NCBI RefSeq assembly: GCF_014635085.1
Contig: NZ_BMCH01000005.1
Span: forward strand, 230,914 to 294,913
Direction of reading: 5' to 3'
From: Asaia siamensis
GTDB taxonomy: Bacteria > Pseudomonadota > Alphaproteobacteria > Acetobacterales > Acetobacteraceae
DNA length: 64,000 nucleotides
In this document: in pieces, positions 8,224-17,606 of the stretch
How positions within the stretch are numbered: position 1 is the first letter of the stretch
Layout: each line of letters starts with the position of its first letter
The notes under the pieces: model-generated
The model's input: the letters and a program-made list of their open reading frames with translations, nothing else
Told to the model about the DNA's origin: nothing
The model's database searches: none
Made by a program: the position numbers and the translations under genes

Positions 8224-10761
8224 TCAGAGGCTGGCGCTGATGCGGCCGAAATAATAGCCCCCGGTAAACGGCACCTGATTGGAGAACTGGTCATACATCG
8301 AGCCACCGGCAGGGACGAGATTGCCGGGCAGACGACGGGGGCGCACGTTGAACACGTTGTTGACGCCAATCGTCGCATGGACACGCGAGGTGATCTTGTA
8401 ACCGATCTCAAGATCGGTCAGCCAGCGAGGGGTGTTCTTGAACTGGCCGAAGCAGGTCGTGGAGTAGCGCAGCGCACCGCCGCCGGGGCAGGTAGCCGAG
8501 GCAGGCGTCCAGTCCTGATAGGTCATCATGTTGGTGGTCTCGCCATAACGGCTCTGGCGGATATTCACGTCCCACTTGCCGATGGTCCACAGCGCGTTGA
8601 GGATGATCTTGCTGCGGGGCGTTGCGGTTGTGATGTAGCCGATGGTCTGGTCGTTGAGCAGCGGCTTGCCGATGGTCGAGACGCCGTTGTGATGCAGGCG
8701 GGTGCGGTTGAGGTTGAAGGCCGCCACAAGCGCCACATTGCCGTATTCATGCAGGTGCAGAAGATAATCGGCCTTGATGTCCAGACCCTGGGTGCGGGTG
8801 CTCGCCCCGTTGGAAAGGAAATAGGCTGAAGAGGCAGCGGCGTTGGTAGCCGTCGGGGAGACGTCGAAGCCAAAGGAGCGGATGGCATCGAGCGCCTGGG
8901 CGCCGCGTACTGTGCCACCCTGAACGATACGATCGCGCAGATTGATCTGATAGACGTCTGTCTCGACATGCAGGCCGCGCACAGGCTCCATGGTGAAGCC
9001 GGCGCTGGCATTGACCGAGCGCTCCGGCTTCAGGCCCTGAGCGCCCAGTGATCGGGCGGCTGCCGATTCAACCGGAAGCTGACCGCCGACACTGCCCGTG
9101 CCCGCAAAAATGTTCAGACGGCTGAAATGCGATTCCTGCAGGGTCGGGGCGCGGAAGCCGTTTGCGATGGTGCCGCGCAGTGCAAAGCGATTGGTGAAAT
9201 CGTAGCGTGCCGAAAGCTTGCCGTTTTCGGTGTTGTCGGTGTCGGTGTAATATTCATACCGTCCGGCCACATCGATCGAGAGCTTGCGCGTGGGGCGGAA
9301 TGTCGCATCGACATAGGCCGAGTAGATATTACGATACCAGGTACCAGCCGATTGCGGAGGAATACCGGCATGTTCGACCGGGCCGCCATCGAGATAGGAT
9401 TCCGGATTGCCTGAAATGATCTGGTAGGAGTCCAGACGATGCTCACCACCGAAAGCGAGGCTGACAGGCATGGACCAGATCTTGAAGCCGCGACGCAGAT
9501 CGAGATTATTCGTCCATTGCGTGTTTTTCTGGGTGTAATCCCAGAACTTGCTCGGCGAATAGCCGGTGCGGGCGAGCTGGCCGAGATTGACGACGTCGCG
9601 AATGCTGATGCGTGAATTATCGCCGCCATAGACGGTGGATAGATTCCAGTCGAAACCGAAAAGATTCTCGCCCTTCAGGCCCAGCTCTGCAGCGTAATCG
9701 AGTTCGTCATCACCCGTGATCGGGCGCAGTTCGGAAATGCCAGCCGCCGGTACGACATAGGGATATTTATAGGCCATCATCTCTGCATGGCGATAGCCAA
9801 GCGTGGCCTGACCATAAAGCTCGACGCCCGCCGCAAGCGGCTTGCCGAAATTCAGGGCGAAGGTCTCGCGCGTTTCCTTGGGCGTGCTCAGATAATCGGT
9901 CTTGCGGCCGCGCCAGCTCTCTGAACCGGGCTTGACGCCCACGAAATAATTCTTGGTGTCGGCACCAGCGGGCCAGTAGCCGAGCAGCGCGTGGTCCGGC
10001 CCCCAGGCGATGGCGTGCTGCGTCTGGTAGAACTGGGCGCCGAGATGGACATAGCCATCCTTGCCAAGCTTGAAGCCACCATCGGCGTCGAGCTGGTATT
10101 GTTCCCCGCTGCCGAGATAGGCATTGGCGCCGCCCTGGCCGCTGAGTGTCAGGCCGTGATCCTTTTTCTTCGTAATGATGTTGACCACGCCTGCGATGGC
10201 ATCAGAGCCATACATGGCTGCCGCACCGTCTTCGAGCACCTCGATATGGTCGATCATGTTGCCCGCGAGCATGTTCAGATCGACACCCGAGGAGGCAAAT
10301 TGCGGGCCGGGCTTCTGCACGATATTGGCCGTGGAATGACGGCGCTTGCCATCGACCAGAACCAGCGTTTCATTGGGTCCCAGACCACGCATCTGGATGG
10401 ATGAAACGAGCGAGTTCGTGTTCGACCCTCGAGCGCTCATGGTGATGGACGGATAGGTGCGTGTCAGCGCATTGGCGACGTTGAGTTCGCCCGAACGCTC
10501 AAGCGTCTTGGACGAAATCACGACGACCGGGCTGATGCTCTGGCGCGCCTTGACGTGGCTCTCACGCGTGCCGGTCACGACCACCTGTTCGGCATCGTCC
10601 GACGGTCTGACGAATTTGTTCTTCTTCGTCAGTGCGGTCGCCTTGTCGGCTTTTTTCTGGGTGACTTCCTGCGCCTCGGGAGAAGCGGCTGCTTCGGCGC
10701 TCCGGCTCACGAATGGCGTGCAGGCAGTCGTTGCAACGAGGAACAGGGCAAGTCTTTTCAC
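8224..10761 (-). CDS. TonB-dependent outer-membrane receptor
   Basis: An outer-membrane gated-barrel transporter of about 845 residues. It has a signal peptide (VKRLALFLVATTACTPFVSRSAEA), a short linker with the TonB-box-like stretch AEQVVVTGTRES, and a plug (SPVVVISSKTLERSGELNVANAL, RGLGPNETLVLVDGKR, DHIEVLEDGAAAMYGSDAIAGVVNIITKK). A long 22-strand barrel ends in FGRISASL. I chose GTG 10761, which has GGAGAG upstream; an in-frame TTG at 10800 would precede the signal peptide by 13 residues. The plug style (siderophore/vitamin or peptide receptors) does not reveal the ligand. It is divergent from a secreted peptidase gene across a 671-bp intergenic region. Confidence 0.88.
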   Translation of the reverse strand: MKRLALFLVATTACTPFVSRSAEAAASPEAQEVTQKKADKATALTKKNKFVRPSDDAEQVVVTGTRESHVKARQSISPVVVISSKTLERSGELNVANALTRTYPSITMSARGSNTNSLVSSIQMRGLGPNETLVLVDGKRRHSTANIVQKPGPQFASSGVDLNMLAGNMIDHIEVLEDGAAAMYGSDAIAGVVNIITKKKDHGLTLSGQGGANAYLGSGEQYQLDADGGFKLGKDGYVHLGAQFYQTQHAIAWGPDHALLGYWPAGADTKNYFVGVKPGSESWRGRKTDYLSTPKETRETFALNFGKPLAAGVELYGQATLGYRHAEMMAYKYPYVVPAAGISELRPITGDDELDYAAELGLKGENLFGFDWNLSTVYGGDNSRISIRDVVNLGQLARTGYSPSKFWDYTQKNTQWTNNLDLRRGFKIWSMPVSLAFGGEHRLDSYQIISGNPESYLDGGPVEHAGIPPQSAGTWYRNIYSAYVDATFRPTRKLSIDVAGRYEYYTDTDNTENGKLSARYDFTNRFALRGTIANGFRAPTLQESHFSRLNIFAGTGSVGGQLPVESAAARSLGAQGLKPERSVNASAGFTMEPVRGLHVETDVYQINLRDRIVQGGTVRGAQALDAIRSFGFDVSPTATNAAASSAYFLSNGASTRTQGLDIKADYLLHLHEYGNVALVAAFNLNRTRLHHNGVSTIGKPLLNDQTIGYITTATPRSKIILNALWTIGKWDVNIRQSRYGETTNMMTYQDWTPASATCPGGGALRYSTTCFGQFKNTPRWLTDLEIGYKITSRVHATIGVNNVFNVRPRRLPGNLVPAGGSMYDQFSNQVPFTGGYYFGRISASL

Positions 10762-11432
10762 CGGTCTCTCCGACACGTCTCTGGATGTAACGGGTCGCAA
10801 AAGCGTTGCCGGGGCTGTCTGAGTAAAGTTAAGCTTTTATGGCAATATTTCGTATTATTTCCGGTATTTGATAGAGTATTTCAGGGCGCGAAGGGTCGAT
10901 AAATCCTGACTCCCGCTTCGTCGTATTTTGAGAGAAGAGGAATGATAAAGGATTTGCGAATTCTCTCATTCGTCGCGGATAAAACGAATTCGCTTCATGT
11001 CCGGCGTAATTTCAAAGCGAGACGAGCATCACTTTAGGCCCGCTGTTAATGGTCACTAGGGTGCATTGTCATTGGTCCGAATGGAAAACGTCTCCTGTAA
11101 ATTCTGAAACGTCATGTAACTACTTTGTGAAAACTGTTTCATTCTTTCCGGGCGGGTATCGGGTCGGGCAGGCAGGATATTGCCATCATGGCTGCCCGTT
11201 CCGGCGCTGTCATGAATTTGTCATGGTGTTCTTCCCTTGCTGTGACAGGGAAAATCGTAATGTTGCGGCCTCGATATAAAAGAGATCGATCAGGGCGCCG
11301 GATTCCGTCGCGGGTCGCGGCGGCGGTCTGGTGATGGCACTCCGGCAAGACGATACGTTCTCGCCCGGTTGCAAATCGCATCGCGATATGGATTGATACA
11401 TTATATCATTATCCAGTCGCGAGTTTCGAGCC
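10762..11432. promoter_or_regulatory. Divergent intergenic region, TonB receptor / S46 peptidase
   Basis: No convincing gene in 671 bp. It must hold promoters for both divergent genes. A perfect 8-bp inverted repeat, GCGAATTC (10956-10963) and GAATTCGC (10986-10993), is spaced by 22 bp in an AT-richer stretch and is a possible regulator site. Nothing else was recognised. Confidence 0.45.
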
Positions 11433-13523
11433 ATGTCCTTCAAACGATCCCCGCTTCTGCTTTCCTCTGCGCTTGTCGGTGCTGTCGCCTTTGCGGGCAC
11501 GGCACATGCGGATGAAGGCATGTGGACCTTCGACCACCTCCCCAAAGCCGCCTTGCAGAAAAGCTATGGCTTTACGCCCGATGCCAGCTGGATCCAGCAC
11601 GTGGTCCAGTCATCGGCGCGTCTGGCAGAAGGGTGCTCGGCCTCGTTCGTGTCCGGTGACGGGCTGGTGATGACCAATCACCACTGCGCCAATTCCTGTC
11701 TCGCAGCCCTGTCGGACAAGGATCACGATTATTTCCGTGACGGGTTCACGACCAGGGATCTGGCCGACGAGCGTCAGTGCCCCGGTATGGAACTCGACCG
11801 TCTTGATACGATGAAGGATGTTTCCGGCCCCGTAGCCGACGCCACAAAGGGCAAGCAGGGCGCGGCCTATGCTGCGGCCCTTCAGGAAGTGGAAAGCAAG
11901 CTCACCAAAGATTGTATCGGTGGTGATGACGCCCATTGGCGCTGCGACATGGTCTCGCTCTATCATGGTGGACAGACCGCGCTTTACCGCTACCGCCGTT
12001 ACAAGGATGTGCGCGTGGTCATGGCGCCCGAGCAGGGTATCGCGTTTTTCGGGGGTGACCCCGATAATTTCGATTACCCGCGTTATGATATCGATCTGTC
12101 GATGCTGCGTGTCTATGAGGGCGGCAAGCCGGTGCATACGCCTTACCTGCAATTCGACCCGGCAGGCCCGAAGGCGGATGATCTGGTCTTTACATCTGGC
12201 AATCCGGGGCGCACGCAGCGAGGCCTTCCGGCGGCGGCTCTCGCTTTTCAGCGTGACGTGATCAATCCGACCGTGATTGCCTTGTATTCGGTGCGCGAGG
12301 GCATGTTGTGGCAGTATGGGCGCGAGAGCGCCGAGCATGCCAAGCAGGCTGAAGACATTTTGTTTGGTGTCCAGAACGCCCTGAAATCCTTTTCCGGCAC
12401 GCAATCGGCGCTGCAATCGAGCGATATTATTGCCCGTCGTGCCAAAGAAGACGCTGACCTTCAGGCATGGATCGACGCTGATCCGGCCAGAAAATCGGCT
12501 TATGGCGAGCCTTTCAAGGCGGTCGATCAGGCCATTGCCCTCGAAAAAGATTTGTTCACGCGCAATCTCGCACTGAGCATGGTCTTTGGTGGGGCACTCA
12601 ATAATGTCATGGCTCTGGTGGAGGGCGCGAACGAGCGCAGCAAGCCCGATGCCAAGCGTCATTCCGGGTTTCATGACGCGCAGCTTGGAGAGATCGAGAC
12701 GGCGCTTGGCGCAAAGGAGCCGTTTTACCCCGAACTCGAAACCGCTCTCTTCGCGCTGCGTCTGACAAGCCTGCGTCAGACCATCGGTGCCGATGATGCG
12801 CTCGTGCATCTGGCGCTTGGCAACGATGCCCCCGATGAACTCGCTGCCCGTCTGATCAAGGGCACGAAAATGGGCGATCCGGCGGCGCGACTGGCGCTAT
12901 GGAAGGGCGGTCTGAAGGCTGTCGAGGCCTCGAATGATCCGCTGGTCGTTTTCGTCCGCAAGCTTTACCCAAGCTATGCTGCGCTGCGTGAGCAGATGCG
13001 CAATGAGGTTACTGCACCCTTGCACAAGGCCCAGGGCGATATTGCGCGTGCCCGCTTCGCTCAGGCCAAGGCTGATGGGCGTCTCGATACGCTCTATCCT
13101 GACGCCACGTTCTCGCCGCGTCTTTCCTATGGAACGGTCAAGGGCTGGCGCAAGAACGGTGTCGATGTGGCGCCCTTCACCGATTTTGCCGGGATGTACC
13201 ATCATGCTACCGGCAGCGAGCCTTTTGCCCTGCCCAGGCGCTGGCTCGACGCCAAGGATGAAGTCAATCCGTCGACGCATCTCGATTTCGTCTCGACCAA
13301 TGACATCGTGGGTGGCAATTCCGGTTCGCCGGTCATCAGCCGAGAGGGCAAGGCTGTCGGTCTGATTTTCGACGGTAATCTGCCCAGCCTTGCTGGCGAT
13401 CTCTATTACGACATCAGCAATAACCGTGCGGTCGCGACGGATACGAGCGCCATCATCACGGCATTGAAGATTGTCTATCATGAAGATGGACTAGCCAGCG
13501 AGCTGATCAACGGCCATCGCTGA
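11433..13523 (+). CDS. S46 family dipeptidyl-peptidase (DPP7-like)
   Basis: An exported serine peptidase of 696 residues that removes dipeptides from oligopeptides, in the periplasm or at the envelope. It has a signal peptide (MSFKRSPLLLSSALVGAVAFAGTAHA) and a chymotrypsin-like half with the catalytic His in VMTNHHCA (H84). A large helical insertion follows, then the nucleophile in GGNSGSP (S630). Downstream, IFDGNL has Gly where Asp/Glu-specific DPP11 enzymes carry Arg, so DPP7-like broad or hydrophobic specificity is expected. Length matches S46 enzymes (about 700). The neighbouring TonB receptor suggests, without proving, a peptide-scavenging pair. Confidence 0.88.
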   Translation: MSFKRSPLLLSSALVGAVAFAGTAHADEGMWTFDHLPKAALQKSYGFTPDASWIQHVVQSSARLAEGCSASFVSGDGLVMTNHHCANSCLAALSDKDHDYFRDGFTTRDLADERQCPGMELDRLDTMKDVSGPVADATKGKQGAAYAAALQEVESKLTKDCIGGDDAHWRCDMVSLYHGGQTALYRYRRYKDVRVVMAPEQGIAFFGGDPDNFDYPRYDIDLSMLRVYEGGKPVHTPYLQFDPAGPKADDLVFTSGNPGRTQRGLPAAALAFQRDVINPTVIALYSVREGMLWQYGRESAEHAKQAEDILFGVQNALKSFSGTQSALQSSDIIARRAKEDADLQAWIDADPARKSAYGEPFKAVDQAIALEKDLFTRNLALSMVFGGALNNVMALVEGANERSKPDAKRHSGFHDAQLGEIETALGAKEPFYPELETALFALRLTSLRQTIGADDALVHLALGNDAPDELAARLIKGTKMGDPAARLALWKGGLKAVEASNDPLVVFVRKLYPSYAALREQMRNEVTAPLHKAQGDIARARFAQAKADGRLDTLYPDATFSPRLSYGTVKGWRKNGVDVAPFTDFAGMYHHATGSEPFALPRRWLDAKDEVNPSTHLDFVSTNDIVGGNSGSPVISREGKAVGLIFDGNLPSLAGDLYYDISNNRAVATDTSAIITALKIVYHEDGLASELINGHR

Positions 13524-13534
13524 ACGTGGTCTCT

Positions 13535-13642
13535 GCGGGGCGCTGCCCCGCACCCCGGAAAGGGGCAGGCCCCTTTCATCCCTGGTAGAGGGCTTCCAAA
13601 GGGCGACAGCCCTTTGGCGGGGTGATGGGGCCATGGCCCCAT
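13535..13642. repeat. Cluster of four palindromic hairpins (BIME-like) in a convergent gap
   Basis: Four perfect or near-perfect hairpins in about 108 bp: GCGGGGCGCTGCCCCGC (13535-13551), GAAAGGGGC/GCCCCTTTC (13558-13577), CCAAAGGGC-GACA-GCCCTTTGG (13596-13617) and ATGGGGCCATGGCCCCAT (13625-13642). They lie between the convergent ends of the peptidase and SDR genes. They may act as a bidirectional terminator or be a dispersed repeat element; copy number elsewhere is not visible here. Confidence 0.7.
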
Positions 13643-13646
13643 ACAC

Positions 13647-14510
13647 TCAGATAACCGGCGTACCACCCGTCACGGCGATGGTGGCGCCCGAGATGTAGCT
13701 TGCTTCATCGCTGGCGAGCATCACATAGGGGGCAATCAGCTCGACAGGCTGGCCAGGACGGCCGAGCGGTGTGTCGGCACCGAACTCATGCACATGATCG
13801 CCATGCATCGTGGCGGGAATGAGCGGGGTCCAGATCGGCCCGGGGGCGACGGTGTTCGAACGGATGCCCTTCTCGCCGAGAAGCTGGGCGAGACCACCGC
13901 TGAAATTCTGGATGGCGGCCTTGGTTGCTGAATAGGCCAGAAGGCGCGGCTTGGGGCTGTCGGCATTGACCGAGATCGTATGAATGATCGACGCCCCGCT
14001 TTTCATATGGGCGACAGCATGCCGTGTGAGGCGGAAGGTCGCACCGATATTGGTGGCGAAAGTGTCATCCCATTCGTCTTCGGAAATATCTTCCAGCGCG
14101 AGACGCTCGACCTGAAAGGCAGCGTTGTTGACGAGGACATCGATGCGCCCGAAGGCAGCGACAGTCTCGTCCACGACGGTCTTGCAGATTGCGCGTGATT
14201 TCAGGTCGCCGGGAAGCAGAAGCGCCTTGCGGCCTGCCTTCTCGATCCAGCGCGCCGTCTCTTGTGCGTCCTTTTCTTCTTCGGCAAGGAAGGAGAGGGC
14301 GATATCGGCACCTTCGCGGGCAAAGCCGATGGCGACAGCGCGGCCGATACCGGAATCGGCACCCGTGATGAGGGCAATCTTGCCCGTCAGACGTCCGGAA
14401 CCCTGATAGCTGCTTTCACCATGATCAGGCAGCGGGGTCATGGCCTCGGTCTGACCGGGGATACGGTCCTGGAGAGGGGTGTCGAAAGGGGGCTTGGGGA
14501 AAGTCGTCAT
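13647..14510 (-). CDS. SDR family oxidoreductase
   Basis: A classical/extended short-chain dehydrogenase of about 287 residues. After a roughly 40-residue N-terminal extension (TPLPDHGESSYQGSGRL), the NAD(P) motif TGADSGIGRAVA appears, then VNNAA and the catalytic Tyr-Lys pair YSATK. The active-site Ser lies in ISVNADS. The N-terminal extension and the DHGESSYQG phrase match the YghA/YdaD stress-type subgroup. I start at ATG 14510 (MTTFPKPPFDTP), because the upstream in-frame codons read through the hairpin after the aldehyde dehydrogenase gene. The substrate is unknown. Confidence 0.85.
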   Translation of the reverse strand: MTTFPKPPFDTPLQDRIPGQTEAMTPLPDHGESSYQGSGRLTGKIALITGADSGIGRAVAIGFAREGADIALSFLAEEEKDAQETARWIEKAGRKALLLPGDLKSRAICKTVVDETVAAFGRIDVLVNNAAFQVERLALEDISEDEWDDTFATNIGATFRLTRHAVAHMKSGASIIHTISVNADSPKPRLLAYSATKAAIQNFSGGLAQLLGEKGIRSNTVAPGPIWTPLIPATMHGDHVHEFGADTPLGRPGQPVELIAPYVMLASDEASYISGATIAVTGGTPVI

Positions 14511-14602
14511 GATGAACACCTTCGTGCGGGAGAAGGAAAAAAGCGCGGCCCGCGGCCTGCCTGTGTTCATCGCGAAAACGTGAGGTTTAGTTCCGTGGCA
14601 AA

Positions 14603-14632
14603 GGATATCAGGGGTGAAAACCCCTGATATCC
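14603..14632 (-). terminator. Terminator hairpin after the aldehyde dehydrogenase gene
   Basis: GGATATCAGGGG (14603-14614) and CCCCTGATATCC (14621-14632) form a perfect 12-bp stem with a 6-base loop, 10 bp past the aldehyde dehydrogenase stop. Read on the minus strand it is followed by TTT. It separates that gene from the SDR gene. Confidence 0.75.
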
Positions 14633-14642
14633 GGATCATCAA

Positions 14643-16013
14643 TCAGGCTGAGCGGATCAGTTTGTGATTGACGAATTCCTCGATCCCGTTCGAAGAAAGC
14701 TCACGGCCATAGCCGGAATTCTTGACACCACCGAAGGGCAGCTCGGGAGCGGTGCCTGTCGGCTCGTTGATGAACACCATGCCGGTCTCGATGCGCTCGG
14801 CAAGCTTGCGGCCACGCTCGACATCGCTGGTATGGATCGAGCCACCCAGACCGTAAGGCGAGTCATTGGCCAGTGCGATGGCGGCATCGTCGTCAGCCAC
14901 GGGGTAGACGATGGCGGCCGGACCGAAGATCTCTTCGTAGAAGATCGGGTTATCCTTGGTCACGCCGGTCAGCAGCGCTGCCTGCATGAAGAAGCCTTCG
15001 CGGTCGAGCTGCTTGCCGCCCACGACCAGCTTCGCACCGTTAGAGACGGCCTTTTCGACCTGGCTCAGGGCCAGCTTCATGGCGTTTTCGCTGCTCATCG
15101 GCCCATGGGTCACGCCCTGTTCCAGTGGGTCGCCATAGCGGAACTCGGCGATGGCATCGGAGAGACGACGGACGAACTCGTCGGCAAGCGATTCATGCAC
15201 GATCATGCGTTTGGCTGCTGTGCAGACCTGACCGTTATTGGACATGCGACCGGCAACAGCGTTGGGGATCACCTCATCCAGATTGGCGTCTTCGAGCACG
15301 ATGAACGGGTCGGAACCGCCAAGCTCAAGCGTGGTCTTCTTGAGCGCCTTGCCTGCCTGGGCGGCGACCGCGCTGCCCGCACGCTCGCTCCCTGTCAGGG
15401 CAACACCGCGGACTTCGGGGCGGGCGATCAGCTCTTCAGATACATCGTTGTCGATGAAGAGATTGGTCCATGCTCCCTTCGGGGCCCCGGCTTCGACGAA
15501 CAGGGCCTCGAAGGCGAGCGCACATTGCGGTACGCCGGGCGCGTGCTTGGCCAGCACGACATTGCCTGCCATCAGGTTCGGGCCAGCGACGCGGGCGAGC
15601 TGGTAATAAGGGAAGTTCCAGGGTTCCACGCAGTAGATGACACCCAGAGACTGGCTCAGCACGGTGGCACGTCCCTTGGCGACTTCAATCTCGCGCGGAG
15701 CGAGGAATTTCTCTGCGTTCTCGGCGTAATAGCGCAGGATTTTTGCTGAAAGCTCAGTTTCCGCGATGGATTCCGGCAATACCTTGCCCATTTCGATGGC
15801 GATGAGGCGTGCGTATTTTTCCTTGTTCTGCTCAAGGATTTCCGCAGCCTTCAGCACAATGGCCTTGCGCTCGTCAAAGCTGCGATGGCGCCAGTCGCTG
15901 TTATAGAACTCGTGGGCAGCCTCGAGTTTCTCGAAGGCCTGGGCCTTGGTGTGAAGCTCGAATTCGCGCTCGGTCTTGCCGGTTGCCGGGTTGATTGTCC
16001 GATAAAGGCTCAT
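14643..16013 (-). CDS. NAD(P)-dependent aldehyde dehydrogenase, succinate-semialdehyde type
   Basis: Oxidises an aldehyde to the acid; closest in style to GabD/Sad succinate-semialdehyde dehydrogenases. It has about 456 residues. Motifs: GVIYCVEPWNFPYYQLAR (Rossmann entry with PWNFP), VALTGSERAGSAVA, the general base in LELGGSDPFIVL, and the catalytic Cys in NNGQVCTAAKR, ending with PFGGVKNSGYGRE. I prefer start 16013 (MSLYRTINPATG), preceded by AGGAG, over 16049. The missing long N-terminus and the GKTEREFELHT phrase fit the Sad/GabD branch. It is a single gene with its own terminator. Its role could be GABA or succinate-semialdehyde catabolism, but other short aldehydes are possible. Confidence 0.85.
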   Translation of the reverse strand: MSLYRTINPATGKTEREFELHTKAQAFEKLEAAHEFYNSDWRHRSFDERKAIVLKAAEILEQNKEKYARLIAIEMGKVLPESIAETELSAKILRYYAENAEKFLAPREIEVAKGRATVLSQSLGVIYCVEPWNFPYYQLARVAGPNLMAGNVVLAKHAPGVPQCALAFEALFVEAGAPKGAWTNLFIDNDVSEELIARPEVRGVALTGSERAGSAVAAQAGKALKKTTLELGGSDPFIVLEDANLDEVIPNAVAGRMSNNGQVCTAAKRMIVHESLADEFVRRLSDAIAEFRYGDPLEQGVTHGPMSSENAMKLALSQVEKAVSNGAKLVVGGKQLDREGFFMQAALLTGVTKDNPIFYEEIFGPAAIVYPVADDDAAIALANDSPYGLGGSIHTSDVERGRKLAERIETGMVFINEPTGTAPELPFGGVKNSGYGRELSSNGIEEFVNHKLIRSA

Positions 16014-16224
16014 CGTGATGGCTCCTTTCTTGAGGACCCCCGGCCTCACGGTCGGGTGATCTGCATGGTTTCAGAAAGGCCGAGCCGCGGGATGGTTGCG
16101 TGATTTTTTATGCGAAAGACTGTGTCAGCGGGGGCAGGAGCATGGCGATGCAGCGCAGAAAACAGGGAATCAGACAGGGGAATTGGCTTGGCTTTCAGGG
16201 CTGTGAGTGGTTACTTCCGTTTCT

Positions 16225-16410
16225 GTCGAAGGTCTCGCGCAAGCGAGTGAAAAGGGAATGCCGAACGGGCTGGCAGATCCGCTCAGGATCGGGCTTGCGG
16301 CGGCAGCTGTCCCCGCAACTGTGAGCGGTGAGTTCCTGCTCGGGCCACTGGGAGCGTGCTTCCGGGAAGGCGCAGGATATGATGACCCGCGAGCCAGGAG
16401 ACCTGCCTTC
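16225..16410 (+). ncRNA. Cobalamin riboswitch
   Basis: A cobalamin-sensing leader upstream of the Ni/Co permease. The 5' part reads GAAGGTCTCGC then AAAAGGGAATGCC. The core has CTGTCCCCGCAACTGTGAGC, the B12 box GGCCACTGGG is at about 16343-16352, and the conserved 3' end is GAGCCAGGAGACCTGCC. A further hairpin (16425-16452, GGCAGCCGGA with TCCGGCAGCC, one mismatch) lies between it and the start codon and could be the expression platform. Binding of adenosylcobalamin would lower permease expression. Confidence 0.9.
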
Positions 16411-16520
16411 GTCTTTGCTGCCATGGCAGCCGGACGGGACGATCCGGCAGCCGGAGACGAGGTTTTGTTCAATCACGCGTTTGAAAGCCCCTTGCGCCAC
16501 CGGACAGGGATGACGCGCTC

Positions 16521-17561
16521 ATGACGATGGTGAGCGGGGGGATAAACCCGCCTGAGAAAAGCCTGCGTCTGCGTATCTCGATCCTTGGCCTGTGTCTGAT
16601 ACTGGTCAATCTGGGCTTGTGGATCTGGAGCTTCCTCCTGCTGCGTGACAGGCCTCTTCTGCTTGGCAATGCCTTGCTGGCTTATGGTTTTGGCCTGCGT
16701 CATGCAGTCGATGCCGATCATATCGCGTCAATCGATAACGTAACGCGTAAGTTCATCCAGATGGGGCGTCAGCCGCTTCTGACAGGGTTCTGGTTTGCCA
16801 TCGGTCATTCTCTTATCGTTGTGCTGGCGGCGTTGGGAACGGCATTGCTGTCTCAGGCGATGCAGGACCGTTTTGGCGCCTGGCGTGATATCGGCAGCGT
16901 GACCGGCACGCTGATTTCAGCCGGCTTTCTGTTTGCGCTGGCGATAACGAATTTCATCGTGCTGCGTGGCGCCTGGCGTGCCTGGCGTCATGTGAAGTCT
17001 GGCGGTGCGGTTGAGGAAATCGACATCGATGCGTTGCTGGCCAAGGGGGGGCTGCTGGCCCGTCTGCTGACGCCGCTTTTCAGGCTCGTCTCCAGAAGCT
17101 GGCATATGGTGCTGCTTGGCTTCTTGTTCGGTCTGGGCTTCGATACGGCGACAGAGGTGTCCCTGCTCGGCCTGTCTGCCTCTCAGGCCAGTCATGGCGT
17201 TTCGGTTGCGACCATCATGATCTTCCCGGCGCTTTTTGCAGCTGGCATGGCCCTGATCGATACGGCTGATGGCGTGCTGATGCTCGGGGCCTATCGCTGG
17301 GCGTTTGTCGATCCACTGCGCAAGCTGCGCTACAATATCATCATCACCCTGATCTCGGTCATTGTGGCTGTCGGGATCGGCAGCATCGAAACGCTGAAAC
17401 TGCTGGGAGACAAGATCGGCTTCGAAGGGCGTTTCTGGCAGCTCGTTTCACTGGTGAGTAACAGTTTCAACCAGATCGGCTTTATCGTGATCGGCCTCTT
17501 CGTGCTGGCCTGGATGGCCTCGCTGATCTTTTATCGCGTCGACAGGCGTCGCCGGGGATAA
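16521..17561 (+). CDS. Nickel/cobalt permease, NiCoT (HoxN/NixA) family
   Basis: A single-component inner-membrane transporter of about 346 residues with eight predicted membrane segments. The family signature in TM2 is RHAVDADHIASIDNVTRK (H61, D64, D66, H67), followed by FWFAIGHSLIV and LGFLFGLGFDTATEVSLL. The upstream cobalamin riboswitch implies cobalt uptake for B12 synthesis, in line with cobM at the left edge. Ni delivery to the urease encoded at 28.4-30.9 kb is possible, since NiCoT proteins can carry both ions. Confidence 0.92.
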   Translation: MTMVSGGINPPEKSLRLRISILGLCLILVNLGLWIWSFLLLRDRPLLLGNALLAYGFGLRHAVDADHIASIDNVTRKFIQMGRQPLLTGFWFAIGHSLIVVLAALGTALLSQAMQDRFGAWRDIGSVTGTLISAGFLFALAITNFIVLRGAWRAWRHVKSGGAVEEIDIDALLAKGGLLARLLTPLFRLVSRSWHMVLLGFLFGLGFDTATEVSLLGLSASQASHGVSVATIMIFPALFAAGMALIDTADGVLMLGAYRWAFVDPLRKLRYNIIITLISVIVAVGIGSIETLKLLGDKIGFEGRFWQLVSLVSNSFNQIGFIVIGLFVLAWMASLIFYRVDRRRRG

Positions 17562-17606
17562 AGTCCGAACCGCCCCATCGACACATGAGTTTGCCTTGCG
17601 GCGGCG

